Source of the DNA: JAAYCI01 sp964371725 | Lineage (GTDB): Bacteria; Bacillota; Clostridia; Oscillospirales; Ruminococcaceae | Assembly (NCBI GenBank): GCA_964371725.1 | Contig: CAYJNQ010000030.1 | Coordinates: 1-21,603, forward strand | Length of the DNA: 21,603 bases | Direction: 5' to 3' | In this document: one piece after another, positions 13,708-21,562 of the stretch | How the letters are laid out: every line of letters begins with the position of its first letter | How positions within the stretch are numbered: the stretch's first letter is position 1 | Made by a program: the position numbers and the translations under genes | Notes under the pieces: generated by a model | Databases searched by the model: none | Told to the model about the DNA's origin: nothing | What the model saw: only the letters and a program-made list of their open reading frames with translations

Positions 13708-14988
13708 GTGCGCATACAAATTGAGCCCTCTTCACCTTGTGGAGTATTCCGTGTGCCACCCAGCAAAAGTATGGCTCATCGCCTACTCATCTGCGCAGCA
13801 CTTGCAAACGGAACCTCGCAGTTGAGTGGTTTGGCATTTTCCGAGGATATTCGTGCAACGATACGCGCTTTAACGGCACTTGGCGCCAAGGTGCACACAA
13901 CGGAAAACGGGGATGTTTCCGTCAGCGGTATGTCAAAGCCGTGTGCTTCATTCAGCTCTCAGAATGATGTCGATTGTGGGGAAAGCGGTTCTACCCTGCG
14001 CTTTATGATACCGCTGTTTGCCTTATGTGGCACATCGTCATGCCTCAGTGGTGCGGCGCGGCTTTTTGAGCGACCCTTGTCTGTCTATGAGAGTTTGTTT
14101 CAGAAGGCCGGCCTTCCTTTTGAGGTGAGCCGCGCGCAGGTTTCTTTCCAAGGCCCTTTGCAGGCCGGCACATTCACACTTTGCGGCAACGTTTCCAGCC
14201 AGTTTATCTCCGGCCTGCTTTTCGCCCTGCCACTTTTACCGCAAAACAGTGTTTTGCGCATCACACCACCTTTCGAGAGCCGAGACTATGTGGAGCTTAC
14301 ACGCAGTGCACAGGCACAGTTCGGTGTGAACAGCCACTGGAGAAACCCGCTTGAGTTGGAAATTCCGGGAGGCCAAAGTTATTGCCCTTGCACGGCTGAA
14401 GTGGAGGGAGATTGGTCTCAGGCCGGTGTGCCGGCGGTGCTCGCGGCAGTTTGTTCCCCGCTCGTCCTCAAAGGTTTGAAGGCAGACAGCAAACAGGGAG
14501 ACCGTGTTATTTTAGACATTCTGGCCCGCTGTGGGGCAAAGCCACGCTTTGAAAACGGCCTCTACCACATTGAACCGGGCACATCTGCATTGAAAAGCCC
14601 TCAGCGCATTGATCTTGCCAATTGTCCGGATCTTGGCCCCATTCTCTGTGTTTTGGCCTTGTTCTGTGAGGGTGTGACCGAAATATACAACGCAGGACGT
14701 TTGCGAGAAAAAGAGAGCGATCGCATCGCCTCAATGCAAGAAGAGCTTCGCAAGCTTGGCGCCAACATTTCCTCCACACAGGACTGCATTCGCATTGAGG
14801 GAAACCATAAGCTGCATGGTGCACACACCAAGGCACACAATGACCATCGTATTGTGATGGCCCTGAGCGTGGCTGCTGTTTGCGGCAAGGTGCCCGTTCA
14901 AATAGACGGCGCACAGGCTGTTTGCAAAAGTTGGCCGAGTTTTTTTGAAGATTTGCGAGCGGTGGGTATAAAGGCGGAGGAAATATGA
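13708..14988 (+). CDS. aroA: 3-phosphoshikimate 1-carboxyvinyltransferase (EPSP synthase)
   Basis: It joins shikimate 3-phosphate and PEP to form EPSP, the glyphosate target step. Visible in the 426 residues are the substrate motif PPSKSMAHR (Lys20, Ser21, Arg25), CGESGSTLRF (90-99), SSQFISGLLFALPLL, the NAGRLREKESDRI catalytic segment and the HNDHRIVMALSVAA motif. The CGESGSTLRF loop keeps the Gly equivalent to E. coli Gly96 but lacks the Pro after Arg seen in E. coli, so it is not the classical class I loop. The start is GTG 13708, immediately after the aroC stop. The end overlaps tyrA by 4 nt (ATGA). Confidence 0.96.
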   Translation: MRIQIEPSSPCGVFRVPPSKSMAHRLLICAALANGTSQLSGLAFSEDIRATIRALTALGAKVHTTENGDVSVSGMSKPCASFSSQNDVDCGESGSTLRFMIPLFALCGTSSCLSGAARLFERPLSVYESLFQKAGLPFEVSRAQVSFQGPLQAGTFTLCGNVSSQFISGLLFALPLLPQNSVLRITPPFESRDYVELTRSAQAQFGVNSHWRNPLELEIPGGQSYCPCTAEVEGDWSQAGVPAVLAAVCSPLVLKGLKADSKQGDRVILDILARCGAKPRFENGLYHIEPGTSALKSPQRIDLANCPDLGPILCVLALFCEGVTEIYNAGRLREKESDRIASMQEELRKLGANISSTQDCIRIEGNHKLHGAHTKAHNDHRIVMALSVAAVCGKVPVQIDGAQAVCKSWPSFFEDLRAVGIKAEEI

Positions 14989-15866
14989 CAAAAGACAAGC
15001 GTTTTCTCGTGGTTGGGTTGGGTTTGATGGGCGGTAGCTATGCCATGGGGCTTTCCAAAGCCGGCTTTGCGGTGGACGGCCTCGACGAAGACCACGCCAC
15101 ACTGGAGTATGCCTTGGCGAACAAGATTGTACAAAACGCGGGGGACGCAAAACAGGCTCCCGCTTTGTTGTCCAAAGCCGATTATATTGTTCTTTCTTTG
15201 TATCCCACAGCCATTTTGCCGTGGTTGCAAGCACACCGGGCATATTTTAAACCGGGGGCCCTTTTAACGGACCTTGCCGGGGTAAAAGGTTGTTTTGTGC
15301 ACGAGGCACAAACCCTGCTGGCTCCTTGGCATGAGTTCATCGCCTGTCATCCCATGGCAGGACGAGAGGTGAGTGGTATTCAAAACGCCGCCGACACCCT
15401 GTTCCATGGTGCCAATTTTATTATCACACCAACAGAGCGCAACACGAAAAGCGGGCTGGAATTCGCGCATGAGCTGGCCGGAATCCTGCATTTTGGGCAC
15501 ATCACCGAAATATCACCGGAACATCACGACGAGATTGTTGCCTATGTAAGCCAACTTACCCATGCCCTTGCTGTGTGCCTGATGAACGCCAATAGCGACC
15601 CGCAGCTACCGGAGGTAACCGGAGATAGTTTTCGCGATTTAACACGGATTGCCAACATGAATGCCCCCTTGTGGAGTGAGCTTTTTTTGGCGAATGCACC
15701 GGCATTGCTTCGGCAGATAGACCGTTTTTCAAACAGCTTGCAAGAATTGCGCGAATGCCTTTTGCAAAACGATAAAAGCGGCCTTGTGTCTCTGTTCGAA
15801 AACAGCACACGCCGCCGCTTGGATTTTGGAGCCCGAGACGAAACCACTGCCTCAAAAGAAAAATAA
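14985..15866 (+). CDS. tyrA: Prephenate dehydrogenase
   Basis: It oxidatively decarboxylates prephenate to 4-hydroxyphenylpyruvate, the Tyr precursor. The 293-residue protein has an N-terminal Rossmann fold (VVGLGLMGGS, residues 9-18) and an HPMAGRE segment with the catalytic His122. A helical C-terminal dimerisation domain follows (HDEIVAYVSQLTHALA, FRDLTRIANMN). There is no C-terminal ACT domain as in Bacillus TyrA, so feedback by Tyr would need another route. The loop reads TDLAGVKG where many TyrA have TDxGSVK. ATG 14985 overlaps the aroA stop. It is the last gene of the operon and converges with the glycosyltransferase gene. Confidence 0.95.
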   Translation: MTKDKRFLVVGLGLMGGSYAMGLSKAGFAVDGLDEDHATLEYALANKIVQNAGDAKQAPALLSKADYIVLSLYPTAILPWLQAHRAYFKPGALLTDLAGVKGCFVHEAQTLLAPWHEFIACHPMAGREVSGIQNAADTLFHGANFIITPTERNTKSGLEFAHELAGILHFGHITEISPEHHDEIVAYVSQLTHALAVCLMNANSDPQLPEVTGDSFRDLTRIANMNAPLWSELFLANAPALLRQIDRFSNSLQELRECLLQNDKSGLVSLFENSTRRRLDFGARDETTASKEK

Positions 15867-15892
15867 CCTTTGCAAACCACATCTGTCCAAAA

Positions 15893-15916
15893 GAGCCAAG
15901 GCGTCACATTTGGCTC
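15893..15916 (-). terminator. Weak terminator at the glycosyltransferase stop codon
   Basis: A 7-bp stem (GAGCCAA/TTGGCTC) with a 10-nt loop overlaps the stop codon. On the minus strand it is followed by TTTTGG. The stem and T-run are short, so efficiency is doubtful. No terminator was seen for tyrA on the plus strand. Confidence 0.3.
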
Positions 15917-17160
15917 ATATTCAGCCCACGCGTGTGGGCAATGGGCTCCCATGTGGTTTGTTTTTTAAACAAACTGTAAATGGAGATGGGTATCCAGCTT
16001 GCTACATACAGAGGAAAGAACAAGAGCCCCAAAACCGTGTGTGGCAGCACTTTTCCGCAGGTCCATTTCATCAAAACGGCCGCAAGCACAGCAAGCGCGC
16101 ACAGGGCAATTGCTGCCGCGCCGGTTGCCGTGACAGACAGCACCAATAAAGCCTGTGCCGTTCCGTACATCGCCACTTGATAAGTTATCCACAGGCCACT
16201 GCATATACCGACACATAGAGAGGGCAACAGCAGCACCGGCATGAGATAGATGGAGGCAAGGTCGAGGGCCATGGGTGAGCGCTGTCGAACGCCCTCGCGC
16301 AACAGGCGCCCCAAAAGCAGGCGTGCACTTTGCGCTCCACCGCTACACCAGCGTTTGCGCTGTTTGATGGTTTCCTTGAAAAGCAGCGGTTGTTCATCGT
16401 AAATAATGGCTTTTGGCACATAGTTCACACGCTGACCCTGTAGCACGCACAATGCCGTAAACTCATAATCCTCGGTCATCGTTTGGGTGTGCCAGCCACC
16501 CATCTTGCGCAAAAGTTTGCAAGAAACCACAAAGCCACTTCCACTGATTAAGGCCGAAAGCCTCAACGCTTCACGTCCTCCGTTGAAAAAACGGCTTAGA
16601 ATCCACCACCAGGCACTCCCGGCTGTGGCGACGGCTGTGTCACTTGGGTTTTTGCTATCTCGGAAAGACTGAGCCACCTGCGTGCCGCTTGTAAACACAT
16701 TGTTCATCTCTTGTAAAAATTTCGGATGAACCAAATTGTCTGCATCAAAAACGCAAACCGCATCAAATTCATTGTTTTTCAGAATCGTGTCCACCATTTG
16801 GCTTAAAACTTCCCCTTTTGAAGAAACATTTCCCTTCGGGATAAAAATATCGGCACCGTGTTCCTTTGCCACAGCCTGTGTACGGTCTGTGCAATTGTTG
16901 GGTGCTACGATGATGCGATACAGCTCTTTCGGATAGGCCATGTTCTGCAAACTGTCGCACAACTGGCCAATCACCGCCTCCTCATTGCGCGCGGCCACCA
17001 AAACGGCAAAACGAATTTCGGCGGGCTTCTGCACGGGTTCTGTGCGTTTTTTTAGCCCAAATAAGGCCACCACAAAATGGTATAGATTAAACAATACCAG
17101 CACACCCGCAGCCATCGCCAACGGCACGGGCAACGCAAGCAACAATTCATTCCACTCCAT
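15904..17160 (-). CDS. Membrane-bound family 2 glycosyltransferase (BcsA/HAS-like)
   Basis: The 418-residue protein has one N-terminal transmembrane helix (about 8-35). A cytosolic GT-A domain follows with VAARNEE (55-61), FDADN (138-142), TEDYE (229-233) and QRKRW (267-271). Four or so C-terminal helices follow from about residue 290. The D, DxD, TED and QxxRW set marks processive-type GT2 enzymes that polymerise and often export polysaccharide. The sugar cannot be told from sequence, and no capsule or cellulose genes are nearby. ATG 17158-17160 follows AAGGGGATC; a 20-codon in-frame extension begins with a charged, non-conserved stretch and is rejected. Confidence 0.9.
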   Translation of the reverse strand: MEWNELLLALPVPLAMAAGVLVLFNLYHFVVALFGLKKRTEPVQKPAEIRFAVLVAARNEEAVIGQLCDSLQNMAYPKELYRIIVAPNNCTDRTQAVAKEHGADIFIPKGNVSSKGEVLSQMVDTILKNNEFDAVCVFDADNLVHPKFLQEMNNVFTSGTQVAQSFRDSKNPSDTAVATAGSAWWWILSRFFNGGREALRLSALISGSGFVVSCKLLRKMGGWHTQTMTEDYEFTALCVLQGQRVNYVPKAIIYDEQPLLFKETIKQRKRWCSGGAQSARLLLGRLLREGVRQRSPMALDLASIYLMPVLLLPSLCVGICSGLWITYQVAMYGTAQALLVLSVTATGAAAIALCALAVLAAVLMKWTCGKVLPHTVLGLLFFPLYVASWIPISIYSLFKKQTTWEPIAHTRGLNMSQM

Positions 17161-17299
17161 GAAGCCGATCCCCTTTCGGTTTCTTTTTATTTTAAATGCG
17201 CTTTCACCTCTCGTGTTCATTTTGTAAAACGAGCTTTGTCGGCGCTTTTTTTAAGGTCTAAATACAAAGAATATCATCACTTCTATCGGTTTCGGGCTC

Positions 17300-17329
17300 A
17301 TTATACCACAAAAACACATCGCGTCCCAA
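17300..17329 (-). promoter_or_regulatory. Glycosyltransferase gene promoter
   Basis: On the minus strand TTGGGA (17324-17329) and a perfect TATAAT (17300-17305) are 18 nt apart, with an extended -10 TGG. The leader is about 130 nt. Confidence 0.55.
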
Positions 17330-17522
17330 AAGTGCAAAATGCTTTTTTGCACTCTTTAGCCCCCTCAAAAAACCATGCTTTCGACGAATAATCGCATATA
17401 ACGCAAATATTTTAACTCGATTTTGCCAAAACTACCCCAGCTTCACACCGTCCGTTCGGCAATTTGCACAAATTTATCATCAAATTTTGCGCACGAAAAA
17501 GTACAGTTTTTTTATTATATGT

Positions 17523-17552
17523 TTGGACATTATTGTACAAATATGCTATGAT
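17523..17552 (+). promoter_or_regulatory. EF-G-like gene promoter
   Basis: TTGGAC (17523-17528) and TATGAT (17547-17552) are 18 nt apart. The leader is about 150 nt, with no clear terminator hairpin in it. Confidence 0.5.
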
Positions 17553-17718
17553 GGAAAACATAAGTTGCCGCTTTTGGTATTTACGGAGAGGTTTCGGCAA
17601 GTTTCTTAAGGTGATTTCGGGCTGTGCATATCATGTGCTTTGCCAAACATTGCCCATATTTTCTTGTTTGTACCCTCTGTTCAATGCAGTTTCGGGCGGA
17701 AGAAAGGGACGAATGCAT

Positions 17719-19791
17719 ATGAGTTATACACCAGACAAGATTCGCAATGTTGTAATTGCCGGGCACAGCGACTCCGGCAAAACCAGCCTCGCAGAGGCTT
17801 TGCTATTTCACGCGAAAGCGACAGATCGACACGGACGTGTAGAAGAAGGCAACACGGCCATGGACTTTGAGCCGGAGGAGACCAAACGGAAAGTTTCTCT
17901 GTCATCTGCCGTTGCACCTTTTGAGTATGACGGTGTAAAAATGAATTTGATTGATGTGCCCGGTCTTTTCGATTTTGAATTGGGTTTGCACGAAGGAATG
18001 CAGGCGGCCGAAAGTGTGTTGATTGCCGTATCTGGGCGCAGTGGCCTTACCGTGGGTGCTCAAAAAGCGTATCAGTTGGCAGAGCAAAACCAAAAAAGTC
18101 GCATGTTTTTTATTGGCAAGCTCGACATGGAAAATGCCGATTACTATAAAGTGTTTGATGAGTTAAAAGAGGAGTTTGGCGCTGTTGTGTGCCCCATTGT
18201 CATCCCTTACGGGCAAGGTGGCGACCTTTGCTATATGAACTTAATCTCCGAAAAGTGCTTCCGTTATGAAAAAGGGGTTGCAAAACAGGTGGATGCGCCC
18301 CCAGAGGATGCACGCTACGAAGAAATGCGCAACGCCATGTTCGAGGCCGTTGCCGAAACGGACGATGCCCTTATGGAGAAATTCTTCGAAGGCACGCCCT
18401 TCACTATCGATGAGTTAACAGAAGGTCTACGCATCGGTGTAAAAACCGGCGCCATTGCACCGGTTTTATGCGGTGTTCCCACCAAGCTGGAGGCCATGGA
18501 TATGTTGTGCTTCAATATGCGTGTTTTGTTGCCCAGTGCCCAGCGTGGTGGCGGCCGTACGGGCGAAGCCAACGGCAGTGAAACCTTTGTCGAGTGTGAC
18601 CCGTCTGCTCCCGTAGCCGCTTATATTTTCAAAACCGTAGCCGACCCTTTTGTGGGCAAGTTGTCGTATGTAAAAGTGGTAAGCGGTGTTCTCAAGGCCG
18701 ATTCCTCTTTAATAAACAGCCGCACAGGCGAAGCTGAAAAACTGGGAAAACTGCTCTTTTTACGTGGCAAAAAGCAAAGCGATGCCGCCGAAATTGTCGC
18801 AGGAGACATCGGTGCCATCACAAAGCTATCCACGGGTAAAACCGGAGACACCTTATGCGATGCAGCGCGCATTGTTGCCTTTCCGGAGATTCAGTTCCCA
18901 CGCCCCACCTTCACCATGGCTTTGCACACCACCCAAAAGGGAGACGAGAGCAAAATTTCCACAGCCCTCCACCGCCTTTTGGAAGAAGACGGCACCTTGC
19001 AATATCGCATGGACAGCGAAACTTTGCAACAGCTTTTGTCGGGCCTTGGCGAGCAACACCTGGACGTGATGGTGTGCAAGCTAAAAAGCAAATTCGGCAT
19101 TGAGGTGGAGTTGACACAACCACGTGTTGGCTATCGTGAAACTTTGCGTAAAAAGGTGAAAAAGCAAGGTCGCCACAAAAAGCAAACCGGTGGCCATGGT
19201 CAATTTGGCGATGTCATCATTGAGTTTGAACCCTATGACGGCGACAGCTTGTTGTTTGAAGAAAAAGTTTTTGGCGGTAGTGTTCCCAAAAACTTCTTCC
19301 CCGCTGTAGAAAAAGGGTTGCGCGATGCTGTGGCACGCGGTGTGGTGGCAGGATATCCGGTTGTGGGCTTAAAAGCCACCCTGCTGGATGGCAGCTATCA
19401 TCCCGTAGACTCGTCTGAAATGGCATTTAAAATGGCCGCACGCCTTGCTTATAAGGCTGCCTTGCCGGAAGCATCCCCCGTTATTCTAGAGCCCATCGGC
19501 CTTTTGAAAGCCTATGTGCCCGATCAAAATACGGGCGATATCATGGGTGAGGCCAACAAGCGTCGCGGCCGTGTGATGGGCATGAACCCAAGTGAAAGTG
19601 GATTGCAGTGTGTAGAGGCCGAAATTCCAATGAGTGAAATGCACGATTTCACAACCTATATGCGTCAGCTCACCCAAGGGCGTGGCCACTACGATTTCGA
19701 CTTTGTACGCTATGAGCCACTGCCTCAACAGCTGGAGGCCAAAGTGGTGGAAGAGGCGAAGAAATTGATACAAGAAGAACACGATGAATAG
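17719..19791 (+). CDS. EF-G-like translational GTPase paralogue
   Basis: The 690-residue protein has the five-domain EF-G layout: GTPase domain (1-280), beta-barrel II (about 295-380), domain III, domain IV (TGGHGQFGDVIIEFEP) and domain V (LEPIGLLKAYVP...GDIMGEANKRRGRVMG). It matches the EF-G-like paralogues common in Clostridia rather than canonical FusA. The P-loop GHSDSGKT (15-22) is intact. G3 reads DVPGL (79-83), lacking the catalytic His of DTPGH. G4 reads GKLD (133-136) instead of NKxD. The G5 region reads CGVPTK rather than CGSA. GTP recognition and hydrolysis may therefore differ. ATG 17719 lies ten nt after AAAGGG; ATG 17713 is an alternative. No rpsL/rpsG/tuf neighbours are present, so it is not the str-operon gene. 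Confidence 0.9.
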   Translation: MSYTPDKIRNVVIAGHSDSGKTSLAEALLFHAKATDRHGRVEEGNTAMDFEPEETKRKVSLSSAVAPFEYDGVKMNLIDVPGLFDFELGLHEGMQAAESVLIAVSGRSGLTVGAQKAYQLAEQNQKSRMFFIGKLDMENADYYKVFDELKEEFGAVVCPIVIPYGQGGDLCYMNLISEKCFRYEKGVAKQVDAPPEDARYEEMRNAMFEAVAETDDALMEKFFEGTPFTIDELTEGLRIGVKTGAIAPVLCGVPTKLEAMDMLCFNMRVLLPSAQRGGGRTGEANGSETFVECDPSAPVAAYIFKTVADPFVGKLSYVKVVSGVLKADSSLINSRTGEAEKLGKLLFLRGKKQSDAAEIVAGDIGAITKLSTGKTGDTLCDAARIVAFPEIQFPRPTFTMALHTTQKGDESKISTALHRLLEEDGTLQYRMDSETLQQLLSGLGEQHLDVMVCKLKSKFGIEVELTQPRVGYRETLRKKVKKQGRHKKQTGGHGQFGDVIIEFEPYDGDSLLFEEKVFGGSVPKNFFPAVEKGLRDAVARGVVAGYPVVGLKATLLDGSYHPVDSSEMAFKMAARLAYKAALPEASPVILEPIGLLKAYVPDQNTGDIMGEANKRRGRVMGMNPSESGLQCVEAEIPMSEMHDFTTYMRQLTQGRGHYDFDFVRYEPLPQQLEAKVVEEAKKLIQEEHDE

Positions 19792-19809
19792 TGAGCTCTT
19801 TTGCTTTTA

Positions 19810-19850
19810 TTTGCTGTGTCGGCTCTTTGGCCGGCACAGCAAATTTTGTT
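19810..19850 (+). terminator. Terminator of the EF-G-like gene
   Basis: A 14-bp stem (19810-19823 with 19830-19843, one T-G pair) has a TCTTTG loop and is followed by TTTTGTT. Confidence 0.88.
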
Positions 19851-19877
19851 GCAAACCTCTTTTTTACAAAAAAAGAG

Positions 19878-19906
19878 TTGACAAGACAAGTTTTTTGTAC
19901 TAAAAT
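19878..19906 (+). promoter_or_regulatory. greA promoter
   Basis: TTGACA (19878-19883) and TAAAAT (19901-19906) are 17 nt apart. A second TATAAT at 19931-19936, with a poor -35, could be an alternative start. Confidence 0.65.
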
Positions 19907-20001
19907 TTAAGTTAATGTATTGGGATGCGCTATAATTCGCGTATTTTCGATGTTTTGAATAATTCCAAATGCATGAGTTCGATTTGAAGGAGTATTTCTC
20001 T

Positions 20002-20487
20002 ATGCAAAACAAGGAACATATGGTCACCTATGCCGGCCTTGAAAAACTGGAACACGAGCTGGAATATTTAAAGACTGAAAAAAGAAAAGATGTGGCCGAA
20101 AAAATCAAGGTGGCACGTGGCTACGGTGATTTATCGGAAAACAGCGAGTATGATGAAGCAAAAAATGAGCAGGGTTTTGTGGAAAGTCGCATTGCCGAAT
20201 TGGAAAGTATGCTTAAGAACATTCACATCATTGATGAGGATGAGCTTAGCACAGATTGCGTGATGGTGGGCTGCCATGTTAAATTGCGCGACGAAGACGG
20301 GGATGTTGAAGAATACGACATCATCGGCAGCACGGAGGCAGACCCCACAAGTGGAAAAATCAGCGATGAAAGCCCTGTGGGCGCTGCTTTGATTGGCCAC
20401 AGTGCGGGTGAAATAGTGGACGTCACTCTACCCACAGGCTCTGTTGTTTCCTTTACCATTTTGGAAATTTCCAAGTTTTTACATTAG
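20002..20487 (+). CDS. greA: Transcription elongation factor GreA
   Basis: GreA enters the RNA polymerase secondary channel and stimulates cleavage of backtracked RNA. The 161-residue protein has an N-terminal coiled coil (about 8-75) with the tip sequence GYGDLSENSEYDEAK, whose acidic residues act at the polymerase active site. A C-terminal FKBP-like domain follows (YDIIGSTEADPTSGKISDESPVGAALIGH). ATG 20002 follows AAGGAG (19987-19992) by nine nt; an 11-codon in-frame extension to 19969 lacks a site. The gene is monocistronic, with its own promoter and terminator. Confidence 0.97.
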   Translation: MQNKEHMVTYAGLEKLEHELEYLKTEKRKDVAEKIKVARGYGDLSENSEYDEAKNEQGFVESRIAELESMLKNIHIIDEDELSTDCVMVGCHVKLRDEDGDVEEYDIIGSTEADPTSGKISDESPVGAALIGHSAGEIVDVTLPTGSVVSFTILEISKFLH

Positions 20488-20518
20488 GCCTGTTGAACAA
20501 CATTTTCCCACAATGGAA

Positions 20519-20552
20519 ACGCGGACACCTTTTGGATGTCCGTGTTTTATTT
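20519..20552 (+). terminator. greA terminator
   Basis: A stem pairs 20519-20529 (ACGCGGACACC) with 20534-20545, with one G-T pair and one mismatch, around a short T loop. TTTTATTTAT follows, 30 nt after the greA stop. Confidence 0.75.
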
Positions 20553-21204
20553 ATGCCCGTGCAAAGCGTGTAGCGAGGGGATATGTAGGTGTGATGATGA
20601 TAAAATAAAGACATGAAAGCAGGATGCTTTAGCCAAGCAGCTGTACCGGGATAGAAGAAGCAAGTTGGCTGATTTTTGTGAATGGGTTGGCTGTTTTTGC
20701 CTTTGGAAACCAACATGTTTCTGAGCCACCACCAGAACCTTGATGATATTTTATAAGCGCACTTCGTTTATCATATGTACAACTGTTCCAAAAGTTTCGC
20801 AAAGCAAAAACTCCAATAACTCCTTCATTTGCTTGCCTTTTGAAAGCGAGTTTTCAAACACGTTTCAAACCTCTCCAAAAACATAATCGGGCACAACCAT
20901 AACCATTGTACCTCTCGAACCCGCCTTTGGCTGCGTTGCGGTTCATTCAGAGCCGTTGTTTCCATTATAAGCTACCGGGGCATTGTAACTATATTCTTTT
21001 TTCTTGCTCTGTCACAGGAAGATTTCACTGCCAAGCTCATTGATACTGAAGTTGCAAATGCCCTATAATTTTTTATCGTAATTTTATAGCAGCAGAATCG
21101 GTTTGCCAACTCAAGACAATTTGATTGATATGATTTCACAAATAACGTCACCACAAAATTCTAATTCATCACTTGTTGTCCATTATGCATTGTACGCTCA
21201 CAAA
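20553..21204. other. Gene-free stretch between greA and the tRNA-Leu promoter
   Basis: About 650 nt with stops in all frames and no ORF with a ribosome binding site. I see only a short imperfect direct repeat (GTTGGCTG followed by T-rich sequence, twice near 20663 and 20687) and no strong hairpin. It may be decayed DNA next to a tRNA gene or hold an RNA I cannot recognise. Confidence 0.5.
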
Positions 21205-21217
21205 TTTCGCCACACCC
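21205..21217 (+). repeat. 13-bp motif upstream of the tRNA-Leu promoter (copy 2)
   Basis: The motif is identical to 451-463 and again ends 15 nt before a -35 hexamer. Confidence 0.35.
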
Positions 21218-21232
21218 CCATTCGAAAGAATG

Positions 21233-21261
21233 TTGACAGGCTCCATATTATTTGCTAAAAT
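21233..21261 (+). promoter_or_regulatory. tRNA-Leu promoter
   Basis: TTGACA (21233-21238) and TAAAAT (21256-21261) are 17 nt apart, about 90 nt upstream of the mature tRNA. The intervening leader has a weak hairpin (21280-21304) before a T-rich run. Confidence 0.65.
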
Positions 21262-21351
21262 GAAATAGTTGCTAAAGGTAGAAGAGAATGTTATCATCTC
21301 TTTTCTTTTAGGTTCAAAAAAGGTCATTTTTGAATCAAGACTGTTTTATAG

Positions 21352-21438
21352 GCGGCCATGGCGGAATCGGCAGACGCGCTAGATTCAGGTTCTAGTCGGG
21401 GCAACTCGGTGGAGGTTCAAGTCCTCTTGGCCGCACCA
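21352..21438 (+). tRNA. tRNA-Leu (anticodon CAG), CCA encoded
   Basis: A 7-bp acceptor stem (GCGGCCA with TGGCCGC), a D arm, and an anticodon stem CTAGA/TCTAG around loop TTCAGGT give anticodon CAG, which reads CUG. A long variable arm (TCGGGGCAACTCGG) marks the class II Leu type. The T arm GGAGGTTCAAGTCCTC and encoded CCA (21436-21438) complete it. Confidence 0.96.
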
Positions 21439-21447
21439 AACCCACAT

Positions 21448-21500
21448 AATCCGAACACCGTCTTCAAAATTGGAGATGCGTTCGGATTTTGTGTTTTCTT
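21448..21500 (+). terminator. Terminator of tRNA-Leu
   Basis: A 9-bp outer stem (AATCCGAAC at 21448-21456 with GTTCGGATT at 21480-21488) is followed by TTGTGTTTTCTT, beginning nine nt after the tRNA CCA. Confidence 0.7.
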
Positions 21501-21525
21501 CTGTGAATTCCAGAGTGCGAAATGT

Positions 21526-21562
21526 GCCGGTAGATGACCTCGTGTCACCTACCGGCTTTTTC
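21526..21562 (+). terminator. Second terminator downstream of tRNA-Leu
   Basis: The stem is GCCGGTAG/CTACCGGC plus TGAC/GTCA, with one A-C mismatch and loop CTCGT (21526-21556), then a T tract. No gene lies between this and the first terminator. Confidence 0.8.

Larger units (their letters stand above)
17161..17718. other. Intergenic region between the divergent glycosyltransferase and EF-G-like genes
   Basis: About 560 nt without a supportable gene. It holds the two divergent promoters and a 9-bp hairpin (AGTGCAAAA at 17331-17339 with TTTTGCACT at 17345-17353) whose role is unknown. The in-frame extension of the EF-G-like gene back to 17464 covers the promoter and is not coding in my view. 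Confidence 0.55.

Noticed and set aside
17464..17718. N-terminal extension of the EF-G-like protein
   Set aside because: It spans the promoter and has no ribosome site; the family begins with the short segment before the P-loop.
20453..20732. Minus-strand ORFs after greA
   Set aside because: They cover the greA terminator, have no ribosome site and show no recognisable domain.
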